DNA of 64,000 bases from Paenibacillus sp. SC116 (GCF_024733555.1 NZ_JANIOF010000008.1:1-64000), one strand, 5' to 3'. Counted from the first letter of the stretch, positions 1 through 8,800 are shown. The notes: a model not told the origin generated them from the letters alone. Numbers and translations are program-made.

Positions 1-1
1 C

Positions 2-427
2 GTCTACACAGATGGCGCCTGCTCTGGGAACCCCGGTCCTGGAGGATGGGGCGCCGTTCTCCTTTATGGTGTGTATCGGAAAGAAATATCGGGCGGAGAA
101 AAGCATACTACGAATAATCGCATGGAGATTCAGGCGGTCATTGAGGCATTGAAAGCGTTGAATGAACCTTGTCTCGTCAAGCTGTACAGTGATTCTGCTT
201 ATGTCGTGAATTGTTTTCAAAAGGGCTGGATCTATAACTGGATGAAAAATGGCTGGCGTACGAGCAAAGGGCTCGCTGTCGAGAATAAGGAATTGTGGCA
301 GGAGCTATGGCAGCTGATGCGCAAGCATAAAGTCGAATATATTAAGGTTAAAGGCCATAGTGATAATGAGCTAAATAATCATTGTGACTTCCTGGCAAGA
401 GAGGCGATTAAGCAGTTGGGCAAATGA
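2..427 (+). CDS. rnhA: Ribonuclease HI, 5' end off window
   Basis: The frame is already open at base 2 and reads VYTDGACSGNPGPGGWGAVL, the hallmark N-terminal strand of RNase HI with its first catalytic Asp. It continues through NRMEIQAVIEAL (catalytic Glu), YSDSAYVVN (catalytic Asp) and KVKGHSDNELNNHCDFLARE (the His-loop and last Asp). The enzyme degrades the RNA strand of RNA-DNA hybrids in the cytoplasm. Only the first few residues are missing at the window edge. An internal GTG at 71 would remove the first catalytic Asp, so it is not the real start. The stop codon is at 425-427. All four expected acidic residues are present, so the protein should be active. Confidence 0.95.
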   Translation, partial: VYTDGACSGNPGPGGWGAVLLYGVYRKEISGGEKHTTNNRMEIQAVIEALKALNEPCLVKLYSDSAYVVNCFQKGWIYNWMKNGWRTSKGLAVENKELWQELWQLMRKHKVEYIKVKGHSDNELNNHCDFLAREAIKQLGK

Positions 428-434
428 GTGGTAT

Positions 435-561
435 GGACAAAAATGCAGTTATTTTACAAGCTCAGAGGCTTTAAATAGGTATATGGAGAAAAACAACTGT
501 ATTTTTGCGGATAATATCCCTAATAAGCACAATTTCAGATTAAATAACTGCATAATTGACG
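435..561. repeat. Dispersed intergenic inverted-repeat element, copy A
   Basis: The left arm GGACAAAAATGCAGTTATTT (from 435) is matched about 85 bases later by an inverted arm AAATAACTGCA (543-553). Between them is an AT-rich middle with AAGCACA followed by CAGATTAAATAACTGC. The same arms and middle recur near 15.6 kb and 25.5 kb. A 61-residue frame crosses this element but is not credible as a gene. A single copy of the 41-bp unit found near 15.8 kb (CCCACTAATGGAGCT, around 592-606) lies just downstream. Confidence 0.7.
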
Positions 562-1057
562 TTTTCTAAACGAGTAGCCTCCTTCCCACTAATGGAGCTC
601 TGGTTCTCCCTAAAAGCGCAGCCGTTGGCTTTAGTGAGTGTTGGTTGATTGAGGAAACGAGTTAGAAACATAAAGTAGTTATGCTATTGCAGAGGCAATT
701 GGAACTAGAGCATCATTCACTTTGTTAAGTTGTTGGCATTAGGATATGGATTCATAAAGGCTTCGAACCATAAGCAACGCCAACTGTCAGCTTTATCAAC
801 TGTATGATGAGACAGACATCAAGTAATACTTTGCTTGGTGTTTTTGGTAATCTCGTTATTACAGAAACACACATTGATCCAAACCGTACTTTAACGTTAT
901 CATTAGTAAGGTTACAATAAGGTGTCGACAAGACGTCGAATATTTAGATAACTGACTTCAAATATAGAGATAGAAATCATATAATCTTAGCATCTAGGCA
1001 TTTTGATTGAATTTGTAATGATAGATGTGAAATATAAGTAGAAGGAGGGGGCGTGAA
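562..1057. other. Gene-free stretch
   Basis: Nearly 500 bases follow the repeat element without a credible reading frame. Beyond the relic repeat unit near 590-606 and the ribosome binding site GAAGGAGGGGG just before base 1058, I see no clear promoter, RNA or terminator. Confidence 0.5.
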
Positions 1058-2743
1058 ATGCCTCGTGCGAATTGGCATGAGCCTGAGACGGCAGAACGTT
1101 GGGCATCCTTGAAACAAGACATCATTGAAGCAGCGTCGTCCTTAGGTATTGACCAAGTCGGGTTTACGACGGCAGATCCGTTTCTTTCTTTAAAAGAAAG
1201 GCTACAAACCTCGATTGATCGTGGCTATGCCTCGGGATTCGAGGAACCGGATTTGGACAAGCGAACGACACCGCGTCTGCTAATGTCGGAAGCACGGTCG
1301 ATTATCGCGATTGCTGTCGCGTATCCGTCTAAGCTACCGGAGTCGCCGCTGAAGTCGGAGCCTGGGCAATATCGCGGGATGTTTGCCCGCACCGCATGGG
1401 GGACGGATTATCACCATGTGCTGCGTGATCGCTTGCAGAAGCTGGAGGCGTTTATTCGCGAGCGCGTGCCTGAACCGGAGCTGCAATTTAGAAGTATGGT
1501 CGACACAGGCGAGCTGTGTGACCGCGCTGTTGCAGAGCGGGCTGGCATTGGCTTTAGCGGCAAGAACTGTTTAATTATCTCGCCGCAATATGGATCGTGG
1601 ATCTATCTCGGTGAGATGATCACGAATATTCCATTTCCGCCGGACCATGCGATTACGGAGGACTGCGGCGAATGTACGCGCTGCTTGGATGCTTGTCCGA
1701 CAGGAGCCCTTGTTGGACCTGGCCAGATGAACGCAAAGCGCTGCATTTCGTTCTTAACGCAGCTCAAGGAGCCGATTGCTGGTGACTTGATGGCGAAGAT
1801 GGGGAATCGGCTGTACGGTTGTGATACGTGCCAGGTCGTATGCCCGAAAAATAAGGGCTTCAACTGGACACATCATCCTGAAATGCAGCCAGACCCCGCG
1901 GCGGTTAAGCCGCTCTTAGTACCGATGTTGGAGCTGTCCAACCGCGAGTTCCGCGATCAGTTCGGCATGAGCGCCGCCGCATGGCGCGGGAAGAAGCCGA
2001 TACAGCGCAATGCGATGGTGGCGCTGGGCAACTTCCGTGATCGCAGTGCAGTGCCTGCGCTCACGGAAGTGTTAAACGCCGAAGCGCGCGCAGAGCTGCG
2101 CATCACGGCGGCATGGGCACTTGGCCGCATCAGTGGAGCGGCCGCGATCGAAGCGCTCGCGAAGGCATTGCCGCGCGAGCAGGATGAGGAGGTGCGTCAG
2201 GCTATGCGCGACGCAATAGAGGAAGCGAAGGCGGCGCCAGAGCCGTTGTACGTACAAGAGATGGAATCCCCAATCGGTACATTGACATTGTGCGCTACGC
2301 TGGATGGTCTTTGTGCCATCGAGTTCGGCTCCGTATTGGAACGTTCGGATGCGATCCAAGCGTGGGCGGCTAAAGCAATCGGCAAAGTAACGATGCAGCG
2401 TCATCCAGAGCGCTTGAAGGAAGCGAAGCTTCAGTTGGGTGAGTACTTCCGAGGGGAGCGCAAGCAGTTCGACCTTAAGATCGATATGCGTGGCGGGACG
2501 CCGTTCCAACGTGAAGTATGGACAGCTCTGTGCGATATTCCTTACGGCGAAACTTGCTCGTATAAGCATATCGCAGAGGCAGTAGGTCGCCCTAAGGCAG
2601 TTCGTGCGGTAGGCGGAGCGAACAATCGCAATCCACTGCCAGTAGTCATTCCATGTCATCGCGTCATTGGTGCGGGTGGAGCACTTGTCGGTTATGGCGG
2701 CGGTTTAGGTATAAAAGAAAAGTTGCTTTCCTTAGAAAATTGA
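1058..2743 (+). CDS. queG: QueG epoxyqueuosine reductase fused to Ogt DNA methyltransferase
   Basis: A 561-residue protein. Residues 1 to about 310 are QueG, the cobalamin-dependent enzyme for the last step of queuosine synthesis in tRNA. It has two ferredoxin-type clusters: CGECTRCLDACP from residue 203 and CDTCQVVCP from residue 255. Residues of roughly 315-390 form HEAT-like helical repeats (ALGNFRDRSAVPAL, ITAAWALGRISG), as in other QueG proteins. From residue 402 (MESPIGTLTL) a complete O6-alkylguanine-DNA alkyltransferase follows. Its active-site PCHRVIG carries Cys533, and RAVGGANNRNP is the preceding conserved strand. QueG alone is normally about 380 residues and Ogt about 165, so the length equals their sum. 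The frame is continuous with no internal stop. The start has an excellent ribosome binding site. The two reactions are unrelated. Confidence 0.93.
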   Translation: MPRANWHEPETAERWASLKQDIIEAASSLGIDQVGFTTADPFLSLKERLQTSIDRGYASGFEEPDLDKRTTPRLLMSEARSIIAIAVAYPSKLPESPLKSEPGQYRGMFARTAWGTDYHHVLRDRLQKLEAFIRERVPEPELQFRSMVDTGELCDRAVAERAGIGFSGKNCLIISPQYGSWIYLGEMITNIPFPPDHAITEDCGECTRCLDACPTGALVGPGQMNAKRCISFLTQLKEPIAGDLMAKMGNRLYGCDTCQVVCPKNKGFNWTHHPEMQPDPAAVKPLLVPMLELSNREFRDQFGMSAAAWRGKKPIQRNAMVALGNFRDRSAVPALTEVLNAEARAELRITAAWALGRISGAAAIEALAKALPREQDEEVRQAMRDAIEEAKAAPEPLYVQEMESPIGTLTLCATLDGLCAIEFGSVLERSDAIQAWAAKAIGKVTMQRHPERLKEAKLQLGEYFRGERKQFDLKIDMRGGTPFQREVWTALCDIPYGETCSYKHIAEAVGRPKAVRAVGGANNRNPLPVVIPCHRVIGAGGALVGYGGGLGIKEKLLSLEN

Positions 2744-2898
2744 CGAATTTTGTCTGATTTCCGGGTAAACAAGAAAAAAATGGAACTAAGTTCAATTGTA
2801 AAGAAACGGCAGACATGCTATCATAATGGCTAATGTAATGGTAGAATTATGGTTAGTGCATAAAAGTAAGAATATAAATGCTGGGGTGACGACGTAAC

Positions 2899-3108
2899 AT
2901 GTGGACAACCATTTTCATTATCCTTGCGCTAATTATCGGCATTGTCATTGGATTTGCCGCTGGCGTATTCTACTTGCGTAAGCAAATGGAGAAAATGCAG
3001 ACTGATCCGCAGATGCTGCAAAAGATGGCCAAGCAAATGGGCTATAACTTGAATGGCAAGCAGATGCAAAAAGCACAGCAAATGATGAAAAACAAGAAAA
3101 TGAGATAA
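2899..3108 (+). CDS. yneF: YneF-family small membrane protein
   Basis: A 69-residue protein with one N-terminal transmembrane helix (IFIILALIIGIVIGFAAGVF) followed by a short, Met- and Lys-rich cytoplasmic tail (QMLQKMAKQMGYNLNGKQMQ). This matches the UPF0154/YneF family of Bacilli in length, topology and the tail motif. The molecular function is not established. It sits alone between queG and folE. The ribosome binding site GGGGTGAC is only moderate. Confidence 0.85.
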   Translation: MWTTIFIILALIIGIVIGFAAGVFYLRKQMEKMQTDPQMLQKMAKQMGYNLNGKQMQKAQQMMKNKKMR

Positions 3109-3172
3109 TCGGCCATCCTCTAAACGCAATTAACGGAGATAGAGATGGAGCGGCTGGAGGAAGGGGCCATTT

Positions 3173-3766
3173 ATGGCAGGCGTGAAAGATTACCTTAATA
3201 CGCAAGTTGGCGATAACCGAGAGCGAATCGAGCATCATGTGAAAGAAATCTTGAAGCTCATTGGTGAAAATGTGGAGCGTGAAGGATTGTTGGATACTCC
3301 TGCACGCGTGACGAGAATGTATGAGGAAATCTTCTCTGGCTATCAGGTAGATCCTCGCGATGTGCTCGGCGTTACCTTTGACGAACAGCATGAAGAACTT
3401 GTCATCGTCAAAGATATCACGTATTATAGCCAATGCGAGCACCATATGGCGCCGTTCTTCGGTAAAGTTCATATCGGGTACGTTCCAAGCGGCAAGATTG
3501 CTGGTTTGAGCAAGTTTGCTCGACTGGTTGACGCGATTACGCGTCGCTTGCAAGTGCAGGAACGGATTACATCCGAAATTGCAGATATAATGGATGAAGT
3601 GCTTCAACCACAAGGTGTTATGGTCGTTGTGGAAGGGGAGCACTTGTGCATGTGCGCACGCGGCGTGAAGAAGCCGGGCAGCAAGACGGTAACGTCTGCG
3701 GTTCGTGGTAGCTTCCGTAGTGATGCAGCACAGCGCGCGGAATTCTTATCGCTGTTGCGACAGTAG
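3173..3766 (+). CDS. folE: GTP cyclohydrolase I
   Basis: A 197-residue type I GTP cyclohydrolase. It converts GTP to 7,8-dihydroneopterin triphosphate, the first step of folate synthesis (and shared with queuosine precursor synthesis). The zinc and catalytic residues are visible: SQCEHHMAPFFGKVHIGY, then GLSKFARLVDAITRRLQVQERIT, and GEHLCMCARGVKKPGS with the second zinc Cys. Length fits the family (about 190-200). The ribosome binding site GGAGGAAGG is strong. A perfect 13-bp hairpin lies directly downstream and ends the unit. Folate is not otherwise represented nearby. Confidence 0.97.
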   Translation: MAGVKDYLNTQVGDNRERIEHHVKEILKLIGENVEREGLLDTPARVTRMYEEIFSGYQVDPRDVLGVTFDEQHEELVIVKDITYYSQCEHHMAPFFGKVHIGYVPSGKIAGLSKFARLVDAITRRLQVQERITSEIADIMDEVLQPQGVMVVVEGEHLCMCARGVKKPGSKTVTSAVRGSFRSDAAQRAEFLSLLRQ

Positions 3767-3787
3767 ACTTGGGTTTAATGATGGAGG

Positions 3788-3824
3788 AAGAACCCGTTCC
3801 GGGCATGGAACGGGTTCTTCTTGC
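3788..3824 (+). terminator. Terminator of folE
   Basis: A perfect 13-bp stem, AAGAACCCGTTCC (3788-3800) with its complement at 3807-3819, has a 6-base loop and is followed by a short T-rich stretch. It argues against an upstream start for the next gene, because translation from 3769 would run through it. Confidence 0.8.
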
Positions 3825-3933
3825 TCATAGACAGGAAGGTTTCGTAGGAAGCACACGACATCGTCGCGTTCTTCGTGCGAAGCCTTCGATGGTACGATCC
3901 GGTAGGCAACGAAGAAGGAGGAATTTTGAACTC

Positions 3934-4995
3934 ATGACAGTGAAACAAGTGGAAGAGAATAGTGTAGAACAAGAACAGGTACTTACGGAAGAACAAGCTG
4001 AATTGACACGTATGTATGAAGCAGCGACAGCTTATAAGAAGTTGTCTCCTTGGAAGTGGATGTCCGATAATACGGTATTCGCAATTAGAAATCCTGAAGA
4101 CGAAGAGATGGGCTATTGCAGTATTATGGGCACAAGCGAATCTTTGTTTGGATTGGCTTTGTTCCGTGGTGCAGAGGGCTTGGAAAGCTTGAATAACATG
4201 CTGCTAGAGCGCGATGAGCGCTACGCATGGTTGCACCGTCAAAAGTGCATGATGGTAACGTATGAAGACCGTGCAGATATCGAGAAGCGCGACTGGCAAG
4301 AAATTAAGGATTTGGGCTTCAGCTTCCGTGGTAAAAATGCATGGCCGATGTTCCGTGCTTTCGACCCAGGTCTTGTACCTTGGACATTGAACCGTGAGCA
4401 AGTTCGCTTCATGACAACAGCACTTGAGCAAGCGATGATCGTAGCAGAGCGAGTGAAAAAAGATGCGGATACACTTGTAGCACCGCGTTCTGGACAAGTG
4501 CTGGTACGTGAACTGGAAAACGGTACATGGAAAGATACATGGAGAGATCCGGACTTTATTCTTAAGCGTCCTGTTAAAGTTATGTGTGAAGATCAAGCTC
4601 GCCTAAATGATATTATGGAGCGCTTCCCGAACAAAAAAGGGCATTGGGAGACAGAGTTCTTCTTTGCTCCTGTAGCGGTTCAAGGTGAATCTGACCGTCC
4701 TTACTATCCACGACTGTGCCTGTGGGTAGACCGTTTGGCGCGTCAAGCTGTAGGCTTCCACTTGTCTTATGACGATAACTATGAGCAGGAGTTCCTGAAC
4801 CATTTCCTTCAATTGATCGAAGAAAAAGGCACTCGTCCGCAAAAGCTTATCATTCGTACGAACGATACAGTGGACTTGCTTGAAAAGACAGCACAGCGAA
4901 TGAAGATCAAGATCGAGCGCGAGCCGAAGCTTGTTTATTTGGAAGAGGCACGTGATGATTTGTTCGAGTACTTCATGAAAAATGACAAGAAATAA
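3934..4995 (+). CDS. Conserved hypothetical protein
   Basis: I place the start at ATG 3934, which is preceded by GAAGGAGGAAT at good spacing. A longer frame opens at 3769 but would be translated through the folE terminator and has a basic, low-complexity N terminus. The resulting 353-residue protein is soluble, without signal peptide or membrane helices. It is rich in aromatic and charged residues (SPWKWMSDNTVFAIRNPEDE, KNAWPMFRAFDPGLVPWTLN, DRPYYPRLCLWVDRLARQAV). It resembles Bacilli proteins annotated only by domains of unknown function (possibly the DUF7309/DUF6930 type), which I recall only loosely. I do not assign a function. Confidence 0.85.
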   Translation: MTVKQVEENSVEQEQVLTEEQAELTRMYEAATAYKKLSPWKWMSDNTVFAIRNPEDEEMGYCSIMGTSESLFGLALFRGAEGLESLNNMLLERDERYAWLHRQKCMMVTYEDRADIEKRDWQEIKDLGFSFRGKNAWPMFRAFDPGLVPWTLNREQVRFMTTALEQAMIVAERVKKDADTLVAPRSGQVLVRELENGTWKDTWRDPDFILKRPVKVMCEDQARLNDIMERFPNKKGHWETEFFFAPVAVQGESDRPYYPRLCLWVDRLARQAVGFHLSYDDNYEQEFLNHFLQLIEEKGTRPQKLIIRTNDTVDLLEKTAQRMKIKIEREPKLVYLEEARDDLFEYFMKNDKK

Positions 4996-5053
4996 TAGAT
5001 AGATTTATTCGCTATTCCACTTTGCTTGTGTGTAAAGCTGGATGCGAATCTAC

Positions 5054-5109
5054 AAAAAATCGCTTTTCTTTTCCCTATCAATATGGGGAGGAAGAAAGGC
5101 GATTTTTTT
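5054..5109 (+). terminator. Terminator after the conserved hypothetical gene
   Basis: AAAAAATCGC (5054-5063) pairs with GCGATTTTTT (5099-5108), and further pairs extend through the pyrimidine/purine arms. The stem ends in a T run. Stems of this A-rich/T-rich kind can terminate from both sides, but no minus-strand gene ends here. Confidence 0.8.
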
Positions 5110-5214
5110 ATTCAATTAAATTTGTTAGAGTAGCAATTTCTAGTGAGCAGTCCTCGAACGTAGAATTGAAAAGAAGTAAGTAAGCGATTTTAATGAAATA
5201 GTAGACAATATTAA

Positions 5215-5337
5215 CTGGCGTGAATTCCTGCTAAAGTGCATGTGTTTAGGCCGAAAATGGCTATATTAGGGAAATGGGTGCATATGTGCATCCTTTAGCT
5301 GCATAATCGCAACAATTCCAGAAGTAGCTGTCCCGTA
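5215..5337. repeat. Divergent dispersed repeat (TTCCTGC type)
   Basis: GAATTCCTGCTAAAGTGCAT at 5222 is echoed at 50210 by GAATTCCTGCGAAAATACAT. An approximate inverted copy (GCTGCATAATCGCAACAATT) closes the element near 5320. The element looks related to, but distinct from, the TGCAGTTATTT repeats elsewhere. The rest of 5110-5552 holds nothing I can name. Confidence 0.45.
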
Positions 5338-5552
5338 TATTTATTAAGGCTGGCAGGGAATGATCTGCTCCATTCCTATTTAAAATGCAAATCTCCCACC
5401 TTTTACAGAAAGATGGGAACGAATCAAGATGTAACGATTATCGACAGGCTTCTGCTCCAGCCAACTTTCCAATGAAAACTGGGTCGATTTCCAGTTATAA
5501 GATTGTGTGTAGATATGAGTAGATATAATTAATCAACAAACCTTTGCGCATG

Positions 5553-6425
5553 TTACTGGCGATAGTGGACTTGGCACAAGTCTATAAAATGCTGGGCTGC
5601 TTTAGAGAGATAACGATTTTTCAGCCATATTAATACAGATGCCGAGGTTGAATCTTCTATTTTCACAGTTTGAACCTGAAATCCAGGATGCATATGAAGC
5701 ACAGTCTCTGGTATGATCGTTGAGGCAAATCCAGATTGAACAAGATTCATAAGCAATGCTATGTCCGAACATTCACCGATAACATTCGGTGCTATGTCTC
5801 TCCCCGCAAATTGTTCCATAATTAAGCTGTGCACACCAAGCCCCTGGGTACTCGGTAAAATGAGGGGCACTTCTCGCAGCTGCTGCCATAGATCACTGCT
5901 TGTACAAATGTTTTGTGTACTGGTTACAAAGCATAGTGACTCTTTTCGCAGCGGCATAACAGTGAACTCTTCCAGATTAAGAGGATAACGGATAATGGCG
6001 ATTTCAATTGCTCGTTCCTTGACCATTTTACACAGCTGAGCGGATTCATTTTGCTGTATTTTATAAGTGATTTTCGGATATTTATCGCGAAAGGTTTGTA
6101 GTAGTTTCGGAAGAACGTTATCCGATAGCGTATTTACACCAAACGCTAATTGACCACGAATTCCGCTGCCGATTTCTTTAACCTCAATCTCACTCTCTTC
6201 CATGAACTGGACGATTCGAAGTGCATGTTCATATAGCGATTGTCCAGCGCTAGTCAGCTCGATCCCGGAGCGATGGCGCTTAACCAATTGGACATTAAGT
6301 TCTTGCTCAAGCTGCTTTAGCTGTTGGCTGAGCGGTGGCTGCGCCATGCGGAGCTTGGCAGCTGCTCCAGTAATTGTCCGCTCTTCTGCGATGGCAATAA
6401 AATATCTAAGTTGTCTAATATCCAC
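5553..6425 (-). CDS. LysR-family transcriptional regulator
   Basis: A 290-residue LysR-type regulator. The winged helix-turn-helix fills residues 1-60 (MDIRQLRYFIAIAEERTITG, QPPLSQQLKQLEQELNVQL). The periplasmic-binding-like effector domain follows from about residue 90. It starts at GTG; the GGGAGGAG ribosome binding site lies a rather long 13 bases upstream. It is transcribed divergently from the ankyrin lipoprotein and amidohydrolase genes across a 123-bp AT-rich region. Such an arrangement is typical when a LysR protein controls the divergent operon. The effector is unknown; a nucleobase or related compound would fit the amidohydrolase, by inference only. Confidence 0.92.
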   Translation of the reverse strand: MDIRQLRYFIAIAEERTITGAAAKLRMAQPPLSQQLKQLEQELNVQLVKRHRSGIELTSAGQSLYEHALRIVQFMEESEIEVKEIGSGIRGQLAFGVNTLSDNVLPKLLQTFRDKYPKITYKIQQNESAQLCKMVKERAIEIAIIRYPLNLEEFTVMPLRKESLCFVTSTQNICTSSDLWQQLREVPLILPSTQGLGVHSLIMEQFAGRDIAPNVIGECSDIALLMNLVQSGFASTIIPETVLHMHPGFQVQTVKIEDSTSASVLIWLKNRYLSKAAQHFIDLCQVHYRQ

Positions 6426-6548
6426 AGTAAGCGCAACACTCCTCCCATACTCAATTCATATACAAAAGTAACTATATCAATATTTTTCATATATTTTGTT
6501 CCATGGTAGCATAAATAGCATTACCAAGAAAAGGCGAGGTGAAGCATC

Positions 6549-7292
6549 ATGTTACGAGCTTTTACTATCGTATTATCCGGAATTGTGCTGATGGGCTGTT
6601 CAAGCGAGCCGTCTCAACAAGAGACTGCAAATTCCGTATCCTCCGAACAGGCTCATAAACAAGAGCCATCTCCTTCGAAGACGGGCAATGAAAAGGTCTT
6701 GAATGAAGCATTGTTGGCTGCAGCTGAACAAGGAGAAACAGCAGAAGTGCTTAAACATCTTAAAAACGGTGCGGACATCAACACGAGAGATAAGGATGGT
6801 CGTACACCTGTTATGTTGGCGACCGTTGGCAATCATCTTGTGACGGTTAAGGTCCTGTTAGATCGTGGTGCTGATGTTAACATTCAAGATGAGCGTAAAG
6901 ACAACCCATACTTGTATGCTGGTGCAGAAGGGTTAACGGAAGTGCTCAAGCTGGCGATCGAAGCGGGTGCAGATACAAAACTTACGAACCGCTATGGCGG
7001 TACCGCGCTTATTCCGGCAGCGGAACATGCACATTTAGATGTTATTGAATACTTAGTACAGCATTCGGCTGTAGATATTAATCATGTTAACAATCTTGGC
7101 TGGACGGCACTGATGGAAGCAATTGTGCTGGGCAGTGGAGGAGAAGAACACCAGCGAGTGGTGGGAATGCTTATTCAGCATGGAGCTGATGTAAATATTC
7201 CAGATATAGATGGTGTATCGGCATTAGAACATGCGAAATCCAGGGAGTTCGATGAGATTACACAGATACTGGTTGCGGCAGGTGCAAAATAG
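6549..7292 (+). CDS. Ankyrin-repeat lipoprotein
   Basis: A 247-residue protein. The N terminus is a lipoprotein signal peptide (VLSGIVLMGCSS) with lipobox LMGC, so the mature protein should be anchored by Cys to the outer face of the membrane. After a Ser/Glu-rich linker, residues of about 52-245 form some five to six ankyrin repeats (DKDGRTPVMLATVGNHLVTV, NLGWTALMEAIVLG, DIDGVSALEHAKSREFDEIT). Ankyrin repeats bind partner proteins and have no catalytic role. It precedes the amidohydrolase by 44 bp, so the two are probably co-transcribed. The partner is unknown. Confidence 0.93.
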   Translation: MLRAFTIVLSGIVLMGCSSEPSQQETANSVSSEQAHKQEPSPSKTGNEKVLNEALLAAAEQGETAEVLKHLKNGADINTRDKDGRTPVMLATVGNHLVTVKVLLDRGADVNIQDERKDNPYLYAGAEGLTEVLKLAIEAGADTKLTNRYGGTALIPAAEHAHLDVIEYLVQHSAVDINHVNNLGWTALMEAIVLGSGGEEHQRVVGMLIQHGADVNIPDIDGVSALEHAKSREFDEITQILVAAGAK

Positions 7293-7336
7293 AAGGTTAA
7301 AACTCTCAATTTTTCAGTCACTAGGAGGAAGATAGA

Positions 7337-8560
7337 ATGAATGCATCGACGTATTGGCTAACGAATGTTTTGTTAGAAGTAGCTTTTGAAAAAGAGCAAG
7401 ACGTGGTCGTAGGGACACAGACAGCACTACATCATATCCAAGTCAAAGAAGGCGTAATTGCTGACATTATTGCTGTGGGCCAATTGCCAGATGACGGGAT
7501 TCCACATGTGGATGCCAAAGGTCTGCTTATGCTGCCGTCATTCAAGGAGATGCACATTCATATCGATAAAACGTATTATGGTGGGCCATGGAAAGCGGTA
7601 CGGCCAGCTACAAGTATCTTCGATCGGTTGGCAGAGGAACAAGTCATTCTTAAGCAGCAGCTGCCTACTGTGAAGGAGCGAGCTGCTAAAATGCTCGACT
7701 TGCTGCTTGGTCATGGAGCGACGCATATTCGAACACATGTTAACGTCGATCCGATTGTTGAGACAAAAAATATGGAACTAACGCTGCAAGTACTTAGCGA
7801 TTACGCTGGCAAGCTGACAGCAGAGAGTGTTGCTTTTCCGCAGCATGGGCTGCTTAAGTCTTCGTCTGTAGATCGAGTGAAGGGCGCGATGAGACTCGGA
7901 GCTACTCATGTTGGAGCTGTCGATCCAGCCGTTGTCGATGATAACATCGAGATGTCCTTAGCTACGTTAATGGATATTGCGGTTGAGTTTGATGCAGGTA
8001 TCGATTTGCATTTGCATGAGCGCAATCAACTAGGACTATATACGATGAACAAGCTCGCTGATCTGACTGAAGAAGCAGGATGGCAAGGTCGTGTAACAGT
8101 GAGTCATGCCTTCGGATTCGCAGGTCCTGTAACGAAAGCGGCAGAGCAGTTGGCTGAACGTTTTGCTGAGCTAGGTATATCCATCTCGTCTACGGTACCA
8201 ATCGGAGCGGTACAGATGCCAATTCCAATGCTGCGTGAAAAAGGAGTGCTTGTTGAGCTTGGAAATGACAGCATTACTGATCACTGGTCACCGTTTGGAA
8301 CAGGGGATATGCTGGAAAAGGCTAATCGAATGGCAGAATTGTATGGTTATGCGGATGAATATTCATTATCCCGTGCGCTTACTTGCATTACAGGAGGTGT
8401 CACTCCGCTGGATAATGACGGGAAGCAGGTATGGCCTGTTCAGGGAGTCCTTGCAGATGCAGTATTCGTAAAGGCTAGCTGTTCAGCTGAGGCAGTTGCT
8501 CGTCGTTCGGATCGCCGCGCAGTTATGTTTATGGGACAAGTAGTAGCTGGAACATTATAG
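7337..8560 (+). CDS. Amidohydrolase, cytosine-deaminase-like
   Basis: A 407-residue amidohydrolase-superfamily enzyme. The metal ligands are visible: HIHIDK (His73, His75) after the first barrel strand, then HLHERN, SHAFGFAG and LGNDSITDHWSPFG with the catalytic Asp. The set and length match the cytosine deaminase/isoguanine deaminase-like branch (CodA type), which removes ammonia from nucleobases or related heterocycles. The exact substrate cannot be read from sequence. AGGAGGAAG provides a good ribosome binding site before the ATG. It is the second gene of the ankyrin lipoprotein unit, opposite a LysR regulator. Confidence 0.88.
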   Translation: MNASTYWLTNVLLEVAFEKEQDVVVGTQTALHHIQVKEGVIADIIAVGQLPDDGIPHVDAKGLLMLPSFKEMHIHIDKTYYGGPWKAVRPATSIFDRLAEEQVILKQQLPTVKERAAKMLDLLLGHGATHIRTHVNVDPIVETKNMELTLQVLSDYAGKLTAESVAFPQHGLLKSSSVDRVKGAMRLGATHVGAVDPAVVDDNIEMSLATLMDIAVEFDAGIDLHLHERNQLGLYTMNKLADLTEEAGWQGRVTVSHAFGFAGPVTKAAEQLAERFAELGISISSTVPIGAVQMPIPMLREKGVLVELGNDSITDHWSPFGTGDMLEKANRMAELYGYADEYSLSRALTCITGGVTPLDNDGKQVWPVQGVLADAVFVKASCSAEAVARRSDRRAVMFMGQVVAGTL

Positions 8561-8665
8561 TTGGTAGGCAATAATTGACGTAGTCTAAAAGTTTCTAAAG
8601 GTTCAGAGGTTCATGGGTGCTAAATAGATGTCTAAATCGACGTCTAAATAGATGCAAACATACAG

Positions 8666-8690
8666 GGAGCGGCTTAGCCGCTCCTTTTCG
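8666..8690 (+). terminator. Terminator of the amidohydrolase operon
   Basis: GGAGCGGC (8666-8673) and GCCGCTCC (8677-8684) form a perfect 8-bp stem with a 3-base loop, followed by TTTT. Confidence 0.85.
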
Positions 8691-8800
8691 ATATCTAGGG
8701 GTAGAAGATAAATGTACTGTACAAGCGCTATCCAGTTATCTTAGTATCTTTAGATAAACGAACAGATAAAATACAGGATAGCTATAGAAGAGGTGATCGA

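Noticed and set aside
384..569. 61-residue open frame overlapping the end of rnhA
   Set aside because: It runs through the dispersed repeat, overlaps rnhA out of frame and has no ribosome binding site.
3769..3933. Upstream extension of the conserved hypothetical gene at 3934
   Set aside because: It would be translated through the folE terminator hairpin; ATG 3934 has a far better ribosome binding site.
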